Assembly: GCA_903813345.2 (NCBI GenBank)
Contig: CAIIXF020000010.1
Span: 9,848,349-9,912,348 of the forward strand
DNA from: Owenia fusiformis
Lineage: Eukaryota; Annelida; Polychaeta; Sabellida; Oweniidae
DNA: 64,000 bases
Reading direction: 5' to 3'
Program-made: the position numbers and the translations under genes
In this document: in pieces, positions 49,321 through 60,830 of the stretch
Layout of the letters: each line of letters opens with the position of its first letter
Numbering within the stretch: the stretch's first letter is position 1
The notes under the pieces: generated by a model
The model's input: the letters and a program-made list of their open reading frames with translations, nothing else
Told to the model about the DNA's origin: nothing
The model's database searches: none

Positions 49321-50631
49321 CTGTCATACAGTCCTTACTTTAAAAAACAATTGAATTAAGTGAACAAAGTGTTATAAATAAAACATGTATTTCATTTTCA
49401 GACAGTAAGCAAAGTCAATATTTCAATGTTGTCTACTCTATTTTTAAAGTCAAAACACCCATACTTTTTGCCATATTCAATGACACCAAGTGTTTCAAAA
49501 GTGGCACATAATCTTTGATTTTCATTTCAGTTTAGCCTAATACAACTTGCAATTTATCATGATTTGATTAAGTTGAGCTAATATTGAATCATTTACTTTT
49601 CAAATAAATCAACAGAGATACTAAATTAAGCGCTAAATGTATAAGGTCAAGACAACACTGGTTAAAGAAACAAGACACAGATTGAACAATATCTCACCAT
49701 TGAACTTCAAGAAGGGTAAATAACACTTTGCCAATATGATAATTGTTTAGTGTGTCATTGTTAAAAGGGATTAACTTTATCAACATCAATTTTCAAGGCA
49801 CAGTTTGTCTGGAAACAGGTTTTTGGAAAAAGATCAAAATGGCATCTTAGACTTACATGTTCAACATTACTAATAACCATTTCAGAGCAGTGTGATATAT
49901 AATAGCTTCTAATACATATCTTTGCGAACACCTGCCAAGTCAAAAATCTAAATCAAGTTTCTTCAATTTTCAAAAGTTCCATCAGGTGTCACATAAAATT
50001 TCAAATGTAATTGTTATTTTTTGAGAAATTTTAAGCGCGAAAATGTAAAATGGCTGCCTTGAATTTTACCCAGCATGCCCAAAAACAAATCAATTCTAGA
50101 TTTTCATACCAATAAAACATACCTGAAATTTTCAAAACAATTTCACAAATGATTGGAATACAGATGATTGGAAAAAACCCCTAACTGGCAATCTGATTAC
50201 AATATAGCACCCAAAAGTTCCAAAAAGTCAGAAAATAATACATGTATGTTATATGATGAATGTACATGTATGTATGTACAGGGTGGGCCACAAAATCATC
50301 CACATTTTTTATTTTCTGTTATAGATACTCGTGCGGTCATTAAGTACGTGCCTATTTTGAATATTGGCAATCAGGGATATTCCCATATCTATAATCCATC
50401 TTCCGACAATAAATCAACAACATGAGACCAACGGTATTCAGTTTTCCCCACAGAAAACGCTAACTGTTTAAGTAATAATAAGTGTATCAAGTTTCATTAG
50501 ACTTAAGAATTGACATAGTTATTATTTGAGAGACCATTTATCTTGATTATGTAGTTAAGGTGTTCATAACTCGAGTATTCTTTAGTTTCATAAGACTAAA
50601 CCATATCAGTCAGGAAGGATGACATATAAGA
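49321..50631. other. non-coding stretch with an isolated transposon end
   Basis: ACAGGGTGGGCCACAAAAT at 50278 resembles the end seen at 4268; no mate found. A frame at 49761-49943 has a donor-like GTAAGT but no convincing coding character. Confidence 0.35.
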
Positions 50632-50755
50632 AACAAGACATTAACATGCAAAATGTCACTCCCTGCCATTTGATACAGACATCAAATGCCAACCGCTGAA
50701 CACAAACCGACGTCACAAAAAGAGATTTCTTATGGTGGTGACATAGAAACAGACT
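50632..50755 (+). repeat. GTCACCACC foldback family copy
   Basis: GACATTAACATGCAAAATGT at the left and ATGGTGGTGACATAGAAA at the right, with CATCAAATGCCAACCGCTGA in between. Confidence 0.65.
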
Positions 50756-52167
50756 AACATCAAGTCCAAACACAGAAAAGATCCAAAATTTAAATTTATT
50801 CAGAAACAAACCAAACCAAATCAATAGAAAATAACTAAAATGACTGACCACTCATCTAAGGTCTGAAGGCAAAACACTAATTTAATTAACATTTTCTATA
50901 ACCTCTAATGAATTCAATAATAATTCTTCATGTATTTATTGGTAAGCTTCTCTATTAGTATCAGTGGGACTCCATAAAATGTGTGGAAGATCTAATATAT
51001 GATCAATTGATTTACATCCACAAAATTTCAATTTCAAGGAACTTTTTCAACAAATTTTCTTTGGGATGGGGGGGGGGCAATACAATATCACCATTTTGGG
51101 ACACCTTTGTAATATTGACACTCTCCCTTATGACCTTCAGAAACTCAATCTATTTTTCTAATAGAGCGATACTTTATGTCTTAATGCATATAACACAAAA
51201 GGTTCGACAGGACACATTATAGTAATATGATAGAGTAGAATATTGGCATGATTATATGCATCTTTAAATGTTCACTACTGCACTAAACACATCAAAAACA
51301 AGTCAAGAGCAAGTTGAACTTTTTTAATGAGAGCTCATTAGGCAAATAGCACTTGTTGAAGGTTTGATCTAAATATTAAACAGGTTCTCTTCCATCAGTA
51401 AATGCACTTTTGACAAAAAGGATTACACTAACTGATTAAAGGGCCAACAAAAATATAGATGAGAAGAGGGCAAGTTTTGAAAAAAGAATTCAATATTTTA
51501 TTCCCTTTTTATTTCACCTTTTACTAAAAACTCCAACAGTTCTGACTTTATTTCAGGTAATCCCTTGATTTAGAAAAGTTGGACTCCTAAAGCCAAAAAA
51601 TTTAAAGGGTGACCTCCAATTTTTCTCCAAATGCCAACGGCCACCAGAAAAAAGATGGCCATCATTACAATATGCCATTTTTGGTGATAAAATATTTTCA
51701 ATAACATCTACATTTGATTAGTTTTGTACACGTATCTCCTTTTTTGGGAATGTAGAGGAAAAAATACAGTAATACTGGCACATGTTTTTAAAAGACCACC
51801 CCGGCACTTTTTCTCTCTCATCTTTACTTCCACTTTAAATAAACTAAGTCTACCCCGTTATTTCCCATTGGCAGAGCCAAGGTAACTGCCGCCATCGCTT
51901 GGCTCCAAGTCTAATTCCCAGTTGAGAAAAAGGTTGATTGTAGGTCTGTGTATTGGTGCAAATAAAGAACACAGGGCTTCTCAAAGGAGGGTTTGCAGGC
52001 TCTTTGTGTGCAAAATACATAAAATATGGAATATACAGTAAAGCAATGAAGTATTTCTTGCCAAAACATTATGGTAACCAAAATATAATATAATACAATA
52101 TCATATGACAGATTTTGACATTAACGTTACAATATGTCACAACCTGGAAGAGTGTAACAATAACGCA
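50756..52167. other. non-coding stretch
   Basis: A G run at about 51066-51076. At 51601-51840 TTTAAAGGGTGACC and CACTTTAAA may mark a further small element. An imperfect inverted pair AGAGCCAAGG/CTTGGCTC lies at about 51872-51905. No gene recognised. Confidence 0.35.
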
Positions 52168-52589
52168 GATGCGAGTAGGTAGTTACCAGATTCACCGCCA
52201 GGTGGCTCGTTCGGGTCAGATAGCATGGCGGGTATAGGAGAAAGTTCCCTTAAACTTAAATCACATCTGTTTTAATGATTCAATTTTCATATAACCCTTA
52301 TGTATCTAATAGTTATGCAAACTGAAATATGTCCAGTAAAAGAAAATGTTATCTATCCAATACAAGAAAAGATATTTCACTTTTTGTGATTTTGTATCAT
52401 GGGGTCTATGGGGAATCAACCCGAACAAGAAGTCACATTTTCAAAAAAAATTAAATTTTCAAAGTTGATAAAAAAATTTCGAATTCATATTTATAGATGT
52501 ACTTTTACATGCAGATTTCAAATATGACATCACTTTGACTGAATTATGAATATTTAATGACGTAAATAAGGATTATTTCTACTCGCACC
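52168..52589 (-). mobile_element. GCGAGTAG MITE, copy 3
   Basis: It begins GATGCGAGTAGGTAGTTACC and ends CTACTCGCACC followed by TA. Full-length reverse-complement match to 22011-22431. Confidence 0.75.
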
Positions 52590-53516
52590 TAGTCTATTGT
52601 TACAGATGTGACACTGAACACTAGTCACAAAGTTAATGTGCCAGTAACAATATGTCATCGCACCTTGGTGCTGACATAAAAATGGAGACTCAAGATACAT
52701 AGGCGATTTACAAGGAATGATGACCTGAAGGTACCTTGACATTAAAAGGAACTTAAAAGAGTGCAATCAACCTTGAATCATGAAGTGATGATAATCTCAT
52801 AAAATACCTCTTACGAGTACCATTTACTGGTACCGATTTGATTATAAATTCAACTGAAAATACGTTATATAATAGCCTCTCTAATATCTTTAATATCCCT
52901 ATTTCCAATGTATCAATAGATAGGTAATGATGGAAAATACATTGTAATTGTCCTATAGATTATGAGACTTTCCTTATAATCTTACAATTGTATATCCGAG
53001 TTCAACAATCTTTGGCATATATATTTTGGGAATACAAGAATGAATCACTTATTTTTAAATGTCATACCCTTGCAGACATTGTCCTCTCAATACCATTTAT
53101 GGCAATTATTTTAAAAAGTTAACCTAATTTTGAAAAAGTTTATATCCAAAATTCATTAAATATAAAGAACAGTATTTTAATTTGATACCATAATGACTAT
53201 AATGCAAAAAGAAATTCTGTAAAAAACAGACACTTATTTAATGGAATCCATTTTGAAACAGATGTATAGAGGCATTTTCAATTATCTATAACTCCTTGAG
53301 CTTTAGTCGATAGTATGATAACCCCTACTACGATCTGTCTAGACATTTTCATCAATTCAAATTAGTAAGACAAGTCAATGAAGTACCATTGGTTCAGTTT
53401 TCTCAAATAAAGATTTTGGCCTATTTGGTCAAGTTATATCTCTAAGCAACAAAGGGACCTATAATTATTGTCAAAGTAGTCTTGTTTGATAAAGTAGCAC
53501 CAATATGAACTAATAA
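52590..53516. other. non-coding stretch with one degraded repeat copy
   Basis: Positions 52596-52690 (TGTTACAGATGTGACACTGAA ... GGTGCTGACATAAAAA) are a degraded member of the GTCACCACC family. Nothing else recognised. Confidence 0.4.
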
Positions 53517-53660
53517 CAAGACATTAACATGTAAAATGTCATCGACATTTGTTACAAATGCCGCCCATTGAATGCCAAACACCAACCATAGAACACAAAT
53601 CACCGTCCACAAAAAAGTTGGAGACTTTAGAATCATCACTTGTTTTTGTGACATAAAGGA
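53517..53660 (+). repeat. GTCACCACC foldback family copy
   Basis: AAGACATTAACATG, AAATGTCATCGACATTTGTT, AATGCCAAACACCAACC, AAAAAGTTGGAGACT and TTGTGACATAAA in the family order. Confidence 0.65.
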
Positions 53661-54152
53661 AGATCATTTCAAGTCAATAAAATAAAATTAAACAACTAGA
53701 AACTCTCCAGGGGTTCGTTTTTGGTACAATCATAACTAACGATTCTGAGAAAACCATAGTCTGATGAACAATGACTTGCAACCAAATCATCATAAGTTGT
53801 GATATTTCAAAAAATCTACCCTAGAGTAGTTAATAACACTGAAAAAACATTCAACAAATCACTCACAATTTCATGATAAAGATATGACACAACACAGCAG
53901 AGGTCCTATGACCCTAAGATATCAACATATAAAATTCTAACCAACGTTCACTGCTATTTGAGTCATCATGGCCATTTTGAAATGAGCTAGCATATTAAAG
54001 AGGCTAAAGAGGCATAGATGGACAAACACATCTCAGTCTGCTATTGGATGCATAATGTGACTATTTTAACGCTTCTCCAAGAGTTAAACATGAACTGAAC
54101 TCATCATTTGAAGGAACTCAATTTTCATTGAATGATAAACTAATATAATCTT

Positions 54153-54300
54153 TAAACAAGGCATAAATATCCAAAATGTCACAACCTGCCAATTGTTACA
54201 GACACTAACTGCCGAACACCGAATGCCTAACACTGTAATCACAAAAAAAAGATGGAGACTATAATAATATGTCACCACTTGTAGTGGTGACATAAAAATG
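54153..54300 (+). repeat. GTCACCACC foldback family copy
   Basis: AACAAGGCATAAATATCCAA, TGTCACAACCTGCC, ACTGCCGAACACCGAATGCC, AAGATGGAGACTA and GTAGTGGTGACATAAAAATG. It lies just downstream (on the minus strand) of the SANT exon at 54627. Confidence 0.7.
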
Positions 54301-54626
54301 CTTTTAGAATCTATCCAAACATGTCTAACACAGGAGTACAGAGGCTGCAAAAATGGCAGAAATAAAAATTCCTCAAATCAACTACAATGGATTATCGCTA
54401 GGGGTACCACTACAAGAAAGATTGAAAACCAATATGGACATATTTCCCTCATGATACAATAATAATGATACACACTTCAACAAAGCATGAATTAAAGTAA
54501 AAAACTTTTTTGTAATTTTCATTTTCAAATACACATATTCAAAATCTTCCACATTTGATGAAATATCTTATCTCATTTTATCAGACTCTCTGTTCTTTGT
54601 TGCCACTTTAACATGTATACACCTAC

Positions 54627-54783
54627 CTTTATTGCATTCGCCTTGGCCTTCTTGGTCTTCATATTCTTGATTCTGCATCGAATTTGTTCCTCAGTCTTTG
54701 TAGGGAGCCAGGTTGCACTGAGTAGTTCATGTTGTTGGCGGACTGGCACCTCGGTCAGTTGGGATAACCCAAGGGCAATGAGG
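54627..54783 (-). CDS. second SANT/Myb-like exon (GON4L/Udu-like gene), internal
   Basis: A 157-nt internal exon. On the minus strand the acceptor is TTATGTTATTTTGTTAG and the donor AAG/GTAGGT. It starts by completing a codon begun in the previous exon and ends on a codon boundary. It gives LIALGLSQLTEVP, a second tryptophan in SATWLPTKTEEQ, then IRCRIKNM and a lysine-rich end (KTKKAKANAIK). Joined to the exon at 56967-57117 it completes a SANT/Myb-like helix bundle with W-x-E-D and two further helices. The LP-x-KT-xx-QIR-x-RIKN pattern resembles the SANT-like domain of GON4L/Udu transcriptional regulators in the nucleus. I infer the family from memory of the pattern; other SANT proteins remain possible. 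The following exon was not found. Confidence 0.7.
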
Positions 54784-54821
54784 CTAACAAAATAACATAA
54801 CATACAGTAAGTGAATATTTA

Positions 54822-55133
54822 TTATTATATCACTATCTAGCTAGCGACAGTATGATTGGTCAAAACCGGTTCACATGTCGTGGGATATCTGGCGATATTC
54901 AATGGCAATGCTAATCAGATAAGACAACTGTGAGATATCTAGCGATATCCCACGCTCCTGGGAATTTTCAAGGAATTTGTTTTCGTTCAGTGTAAATAAT
55001 TTAGTTCAGTGTAAGTCAAAATGGCAGTGATATAATAAAACAAATATTTCACTCTATTTTCGGTGAATACCTGTAGCACTTTCACTTGTGAAAGATGTAC
55101 AGGTATTCACCTCAATAGAGTGAAATATTTGTT
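54822..55133. repeat. two adjacent foldback hairpins in a gene intron
   Basis: First, ATTATTATATCACT at about 54820-54834 pairs with AGTGATATAATAA at about 55027-55039, enclosing an inner CGTGGGATATC / GATATCCCACG pair (about 54890-54955). Second, 55039-55133 is a long hairpin: ACAAATATTTCACTCTATTT, GGTGAATACCTGTA and their complements around TTTCACTTGTGAAA. Both lie between the two SANT exons. Confidence 0.7.
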
Positions 55134-55164
55134 CAATATTTGACATAATCCAGCTATGTGTAGA

Positions 55165-55318
55165 CAAGGCATTAACATGCAATATTTCACCACCTGCCAT
55201 TTGTTACATACACCAGACATTGAACACCAACTGCCAAACACTAACCACCAAAAACCAATCACTAAAAAGTTGGAGACTATGACAATGTTTCATCAATTCT
55301 GGTGGTGACATAAAAAGT
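55165..55318 (+). repeat. GTCACCACC foldback family, fullest copy
   Basis: AAGGCATTAACATGCAATAT, TTCACCACCTGCCATTTGTT, CCAACTGCCAAACACTAACC, AAAAAGTTGGAGACTATGAC and TCTGGTGGTGACATAAAAA. Short inverted ends (TCACCACC / GGTGGTGA) enclose about 120 bp. A right-end fragment is at 58675-58715. Confidence 0.75.
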
Positions 55319-55775
55319 TATGGGTTTAGGGTTGATGAGTTTAGGGCAATCTAAAGGGAAGCACCCATTACATAACTGCAAGGGTTGAGGACGTGAAATA
55401 TACTTGTAACCTACTGCCTGGTATAATTTTGGAAATTGTTCTCTATTTCTCTGATAGTGCTATGATTCTGGTTAGGGGAACTTGACTCATGTATGTCATA
55501 AGAATGGGAGAGTACATGTAATTACTTTTAAAAAGGAAATGAGCTGTCAAAAAACTATGGCTTATAATTATTCTTGACAGAACATTCACCAAATTCACTT
55601 TTACATTTGTAACGAATTGCCTGATTTCAAATTACTACTACCCCTAAAGGACAGAATCCAATATATTGGTTTGAGCTCTCAAGGGAAGCTGAGTCAGGGT
55701 CACCTGAAATAGCAATTCCCAATCAGGACAACCTAAACCCAATGTCAAATAAAAAGGTTATAGGTAAATACACAG

Positions 55776-56742
55776 TATACAGGGTGTCTCAAAAAAATGT
55801 ACTCAAAAGTATATCAAGAGCACAGATAAACCAATCAATATTTTCAGACATTTTTTGCATGGTCATGTAGGCAAAACATGAAAGTTTTCTCCCCAATACA
55901 CCATTTTTATTTCAGTCTTTTCTTTTTGATGCTTTAACCCTTTACCTTTTACAGCACATAATCGATGCAACCTCATATTTCGATGACAGCCTGTATCCTT
56001 ACTGCTACATTGTTCATCACATTTGATAATAATTCCGGTGGAATGTTTTGGAATTCTCTTTGGATGTTGCCCTTAAGTTGTTCTCGGTCTTTTTGCTTGG
56101 AATGAGCATTAAAACACTCCTTCAAATAGCCACAGAGAAAGATGTTTTGAGGATGATGATGGCAGAAAAAACACAGATAATCAGGTCAATTATCGGCAAA
56201 TGATTCAGGAGCTACCTTCCAGAGTTAGGCAGGCTTGCCTAATGACCAAATGATATCCAAATGAAAGCACAGTGGTCTCAAATTGATACACACAACAAAA
56301 GCAACACTAGAATCCCAACCAATGCAGTTTCTTGAACCTCTGACCTCTGTATAAGGGGGCTATAAGACATTGTGAGGGCCTCCCTATTCACCATATTTGA
56401 CGGCCCATACGTTTTTCTCTGAGGCTATTTGAAGGACCATTTTTATGCTAAACCCAAGCTAAGTGACCTAGAACAACTTAAGACCAGCATCCGAACAGAA
56501 ATCAAAACATTCCACCAGAAATATCAAATGTGATGAACAATGTAGTAGTAAGGATGCAGACTGTCATCGAAATATGAGGTAAAAGTATCAAAAAGGCAAA
56601 ACTGAATTAAAAACTGTATATAGGAGGAAAAACTTTCATCTTTTATCTACAAGACCATGCAAAAAATGTCTGAAAATATTGATTGGTTTGTCTATGGTGT
56701 TGATATACTTTTGGGTACATTTTTTTGAGACACCCTATATAA
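55776..56742. mobile_element. mariner-type element with two inverted transposase tails
   Basis: Ends are ACAGGGTGTCTCAAAAAAAT and its complement TTTTTTTGAGACACCCT. Both arms (about 55776-56160 and 56420-56742) encode the same C-terminal part of a DDE_3-type transposase, on the minus strand in the left arm and the plus strand in the right. The words FLxGYLK, EQLK, IR/IQ, VMNNV and VIEMRG appear in both, broken by stops and shifts. The catalytic part is absent, so no activity is expected. It lies in the intron between the SANT exons. Confidence 0.7.
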
Positions 56743-56759
56743 TAGGTTATTTAACAGTG

Positions 56760-56876
56760 TTGCTGTAGGTTGGCCTAACATATACACTTATTTAAATCCT
56801 CAGAAAACAGACAAAATCCATAAGACAAATGACTGTTAAAATATGTTAACATACTTTTCGTGCTCCTTCCAAAGAA
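56760..56876 (+). repeat. arm fragment of the 20480 foldback family
   Basis: GGCCTAACATATACACTTAT, TTAAATCCTCAGAAAACAGA and CTTTTCGTGCTCCTTCC match the outer right arm at about 21115-21210. Confidence 0.6.
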
Positions 56877-56966
56877 TTAAGATTTTATCAAATATAGCAG
56901 CTATCGAAGATTCAAGATGCAGAAATGTCAAAGACTTAAATTGAAAAAAATTTCCAATAAACTTAC

Positions 56967-57117
56967 TTGTCTTCCCATTCTAGAAACAGAGTTTTCATCT
57001 TTGCATTGACATCACATGACAGGAAGTTCCCTGTAGGTACTATATCGGGGTATATAAACGTGCCATTGTCCAGGAATACCTTCATCTGTTCCAGTGACAA
57101 ATCTGGTGTCTCAAATA
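56967..57117 (-). CDS. first SANT/Myb-like exon (GON4L/Udu-like gene), internal
   Basis: A 151-nt internal exon. On the minus strand the acceptor is CAATTGTTTGCAG and the donor ACAA/GTAAGT. It starts with the last two bases of a codon and ends with two bases (AA), which pair with the C at the start of the exon at 54783, so phases match across an intron of 2183 bp. It encodes FETPDLSLEQMKVF, then DNGTFIYPDIVP, and ends KTLFLEWED. The spliced junction reads LEWEDNLIALGL, the usual opening of a SANT/Myb helix. The preceding exon, toward higher coordinates, was not found and may lie outside the window. Confidence 0.7.
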
Positions 57118-58061
57118 CTGCAAACAATTGTAAACACACAGAAATAAACAACTGGTGTCTCAAACAGTACTTAGAAATGATATAGGGTGCCAAATACAGG
57201 GAGTTCCAAACACTGGAAGTAAAAGATATGTATAATGGTGTCTCAGGCCATGCAGTGTGTTACCAGTTGTGACACATGAGGTTTCTCAGGCCCAGTTTAA
57301 GCCCCAGGTATTCATATCACTCTTTGAAATGAATACTATTATAATTAAGATTCTTGTGTTTGGTGAATAAAAAATATATATTTTGATGAATATCTCCACC
57401 TTCATGCGAGAAGTTTTGAGGACAGCTTTCCTAATTATGACTTTCCCTTAGAGTATTAATTGGCATTCTTTTCCTAAATAGATAACTCTTAGAGCAGATT
57501 TAATGAAGTAGTATCATTTATTTGTTTTTCTATTGTCATAATGAGAGCTTTACAGTATACATTAACAAGACTGTAGCCAGCTTTTTCCAAGGGATTCCCT
57601 TTTTTAAATTCCAGGGGGGTTCACATTTGAAAAATTTGGCCCAAAATCACTTGAAAAGTGCTATGAACGGTGAAAACTGAAAGGGTTTTTGGCGAACCCT
57701 GACCCCCTCCCCCTGGTTATGGGCCTGATCTAACAGTAAGTTTATTTCATTACACTGTAGTATATGGTATTTCTGATAAAGAAAATTAGCCTGCATTCTT
57801 AATTTGACAGAAATGCAAAATGAATCCTTAATGATTTGATAAATGTAAGAAAATATTTGCAAATTTTATTTCCAATGTATTTTACAATTTCACGAAATAT
57901 GAAGCATGAATAGCCATATTGTGATATACATTGTGGTTCGTAAAGCGGTTGGTAAAGCCTGACCTTTGATTTGGCCAACACAATCAGTGTGTCTATGTAT
58001 TAAAGATCTATACAAGTTTGAAGTTTTGCATTAATAAACAATAAAATGTACAATATACAGG
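57118..58061. other. non-coding stretch with one degraded MITE
   Basis: Positions 57565-57727 are a degraded copy of the G/C-run hAT-like MITE (TGTAGCCAGCTTTT at the left, CTGGTTATGGGCCTG at the right). Otherwise nothing recognised. Confidence 0.5.
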
Positions 58062-58063
58062 TA

Positions 58064-58576
58064 CTGTAGATTGGGTTAATTTGGCGCTACTTAATTTGGC
58101 GATTTTGCCATTTTTGGCATATTGGCGGCTATTTAATTTGGCGGATATGCAATTAGAAAAAAAAATTAAATGCAATTTAACTTACACGCTGTTTGCGAAT
58201 TACCATGCAAATGGTTTGGCTATGTTTATTTTTTCTTTTGAGGACCACTGGCGATATTCACTACGTTTGTACATTTTTGTGAGATCATCCTTTACATTTT
58301 GGTTGGTTGGTTGCACCTTGATTGATGCTGCTACTATATTGCGCTTTTCCCTGAGTATCAATGAGTGACTGACCAATTCTTAGCCAATTTATAAGAGACA
58401 TTTTTTCATATTTTTGGAAAAACTAAACCGGAAGTAACCTAAATACACTGGACGAAATACCCTAGATAATTCCCGGGGATTCATTCTAAATTTTGGCGAA
58501 TATTTATATTGGCAAATTTTTCAATTTCGCCAAATTCGCCAAATTAAAGCGGGCGCCAAATTAACCCAATCTACAG
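58064..58576. mobile_element. TA-target MITE with ATTTGGCG motifs
   Basis: Ends are CTGTAGATTGGGTTAATTTG and its complement, with TA outside both (58062-58063 and 58577-58578). At least 24 bp of the ends match perfectly. The interior is rich in AATTTGGCG near the left and CGCCAAATT near the right. No transposase. The interior frame at 58081-58368 is a chance product. Confidence 0.8.
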
Positions 58577-58578
58577 TA

Positions 58579-59007
58579 TTGAAGGTCAAGTACATGCATA
58601 ATAGTCTTCAAAAACATGTTTCAAATATATTAAATCCCTTTTTTTGTGACACGATTCATTTTATCAAAAACAAAAGTTGGAGACTATAACAAAATCTGGT
58701 GGTGACATGAAAACTGTACATTTGTATCTCACAAAATACATGAAGTACAGTACTTAAAATAATATATTCATTCTGGATTTCATGATTTAATATCATATGA
58801 TATCAAAATAATATACTTCATCATTACTTATTTTCTTTTAATTACCAAATTTATTACTGTAAAAGTGTTTTTTGTTGAATCGCAAGTATTTTATTGTCCA
58901 GAAACATTAAATAATCAATTTTGGATCTTGAATCTTAATCGCTGAACAGCATACTTTAAGAGTACATGGACTCGTATATGATCATTCTATATCAGAACTA
59001 TTACAGC
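58579..59007. other. 3' flank of the SDR gene
   Basis: It contains a right-end fragment of the GTCACCACC family at 58675-58715 (GTTGGAGACTATAAC, GGTGGTGACATGAAAA) and a candidate polyadenylation hexamer for the SDR at 58890-58895 (TTTATT on the + strand). Confidence 0.45.
58890..58895 (-). promoter_or_regulatory. candidate polyadenylation signal for the SDR gene
   Basis: AATAAA on the minus strand, about 113 bp beyond the SDR stop at 59008. The position is typical, but the hexamer is common in AT-rich DNA. Confidence 0.4.
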
Positions 59008-59828
59008 TCATTCACTTGCGAACTTTGCAGCATTTTCAATAGTTTGTGTATCAAGTCCCATAAGAGTTTGCCCCCCATCATGTACAATGTTAGCACCATT
59101 CATCATGGATGCATCATCTGAAGCGTAATCAGCTTAGCAGTCTCCTCAGGAGTACCAGGTTTTTTCAATGGGATAACATGTGAACGCTTCTCGTAAAGTT
59201 CATCTTCCTCTTTCTTTGATTTAACAATTCCACCTTTGAGAAAGATGCCAGTGGCCACTAACCCAGGGCAAACTGCATTCACTCGGACTCCCTCAGAACC
59301 ATATTCTATCCCCGCACATTGAGTAAACTGATTCAGCGCTGCCTTTGAAACTGGATAGATTGCATATCCAAGAGAGTGAGGTCTTGTTCCAGCTATGCTT
59401 GATACATTCACAATGTTTCCATTGTTTTTTTTTAGCTCTGGGAAACATTTCTGAGATAGAAATATAGGGGCTTTCAGAGCAACATTGATCTGCCTGTCAA
59501 ATTGTTCTTCTGTGACATCCTCAAATCTACAGAGTTCAGTGATACAGGCATTGTTCACAAGTATATCAATGCGCCCAAATGTTTCCATAGCTGTATCATA
59601 TAGTCGCTGTATCAAAGTCTCGTCACTGTTGAAGTCTCCCTGTACCATAGGAAACTTGGCAGTCTGTGCACCAACTTTCCTGCATTCTTGAACAGTCTGT
59701 TCCAGCGTTTTCATGTCCCTTCCATGTATGACAACACTAGCTCCCTCTTTAGCCATCAACAGGGCAGTGGCCTTCCCAATACCACTGTTTGAACCAGTAA
59801 TGATAGCTCCTTTACCAGAAAATCTCAT
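59008..59828 (-). CDS. short-chain dehydrogenase/reductase (SDR), frame broken near C-terminus
   Basis: A classical SDR, predicted NAD(P)-dependent oxidoreductase of the FabG-like group; substrate unknown. Numbered from the ATG at 59828: cofactor loop TGSNSGIG at 12-19, NNAC (usual NNAG) at 92-95, catalytic N115, S143/S144 in NVSS, and Y158-x-x-x-K162 (YPVSK), followed by N-x-VCPG. All catalytic residues are present. The same frame opens slightly further up, but only with TTG, and a plausible acceptor (GGAAACAG) lies there, so a 5' non-coding exon may exist. The frame ends at 59103 after LITLQMMHP. The normal end (ASDDAS, then NGANIVHDGG, stop at 59008) continues in another frame right behind it. 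About seven bases appear missing near 59118. It could be a real mutation, an intronless retrocopy that is decaying, or an assembly error. Confidence 0.8.
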
Positions 59829-59846
59829 TTTGATGCCTGTTTCCAA

Positions 59847-60830
59847 TGTACAGCAAAAGTATAATGTAGTATGAAAAGTGCAATAAAATGCTGGAGTGGC
59901 TGTGTATACAGTATGATTTATTGATTCTTATTTGGGTAAAACCTTTATGGGAAGCAAGGTCATAAAGCTGTAAAATGTACTGTATAACATCAATTTCAAA
60001 ATAGTTTTGTTGTTTTGACAGATAATATGTATTCTTGATTCTGTGTCATTCATGTTTGAAAAAGGTACAGATCAAAATCTCACATCCGCATTTGCTTGTT
60101 GTATATATAATTTATACCCAGTATTATAGGGGTCTAAATGGTATAATGATCATTTCTTAAAAACAAATTAATTAAAATTTCGGGTATTCATGTTTTAAGC
60201 TTAATAAAAAGTTAATCTAAATTGAACAGTTGTATATCAAGTCGAAGAGAGTTGTATGCGCTATCCAGGAGTTGTATATCGTTCTCACGAGATGAGTGTT
60301 GGTTTTATATTGCAGTTATACAATGCTATTATACAGGGTGTCAAATAAAAATGATCTCCCCTTGTAACTTTAACATCCACATAATGTTGATTGGTTTATT
60401 AGCGGTCAACATTTTTGCCTGTACCCCACCTGTGTATCATGGGATATCATATTATTGATCGCGTATGTTACTGTACTACACTTGTGAATTATGGGGAATA
60501 TGACGTCATAATGTTTACAGAAGAAAACATGGCAGATGGACATGTTGTAAACGTTGATGAAAGTGATATTTTGACTTTTCTAGATGACAAGTAAAGCAAA
60601 AATACAAATAGAAACGTAAAATTAACATTAATTTACTAGTGAGTACACAGTGATGTGCCAAAAACAGAGAGTTGAGCTACCACTGTCTTCAGATTTTCTT
60701 AAAAAATTATTGCTGGCGTGGTTAGGAGAAAAGGTTGTGAAATGAAGCCAAGATTGATGATTGTCGTCTATATGTGTATTATTAGTTTCTTCTGACTAAC
60801 AAAACAAATCAATCAAAAGTGTTATAGTTA
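59847..60830. other. upstream flank of the SDR; non-coding
   Basis: ACAGGGTGTCAAATAAAAAT at 60333 looks like an isolated mariner-type end. GTTGTATATC words near 60226-60290 recall the interior of the 48389 MITE. No exon recognised. Confidence 0.4.

Noticed and set aside
50606-50851. Set of similar frames at 50.6, 53.4 and 54.1 kb that might be a small gene family
   Set aside because: All overlap copies of the GTCACCACC foldback repeat; the resemblance is that of the repeat.
58081-58368. 95-codon frame at 58.1 kb
   Set aside because: It lies wholly inside a MITE with TA targets and perfect ends; no family motif.
59485-59691. 68-codon frame on the plus strand
   Set aside because: It is antisense to the SDR coding region and has no features of its own.
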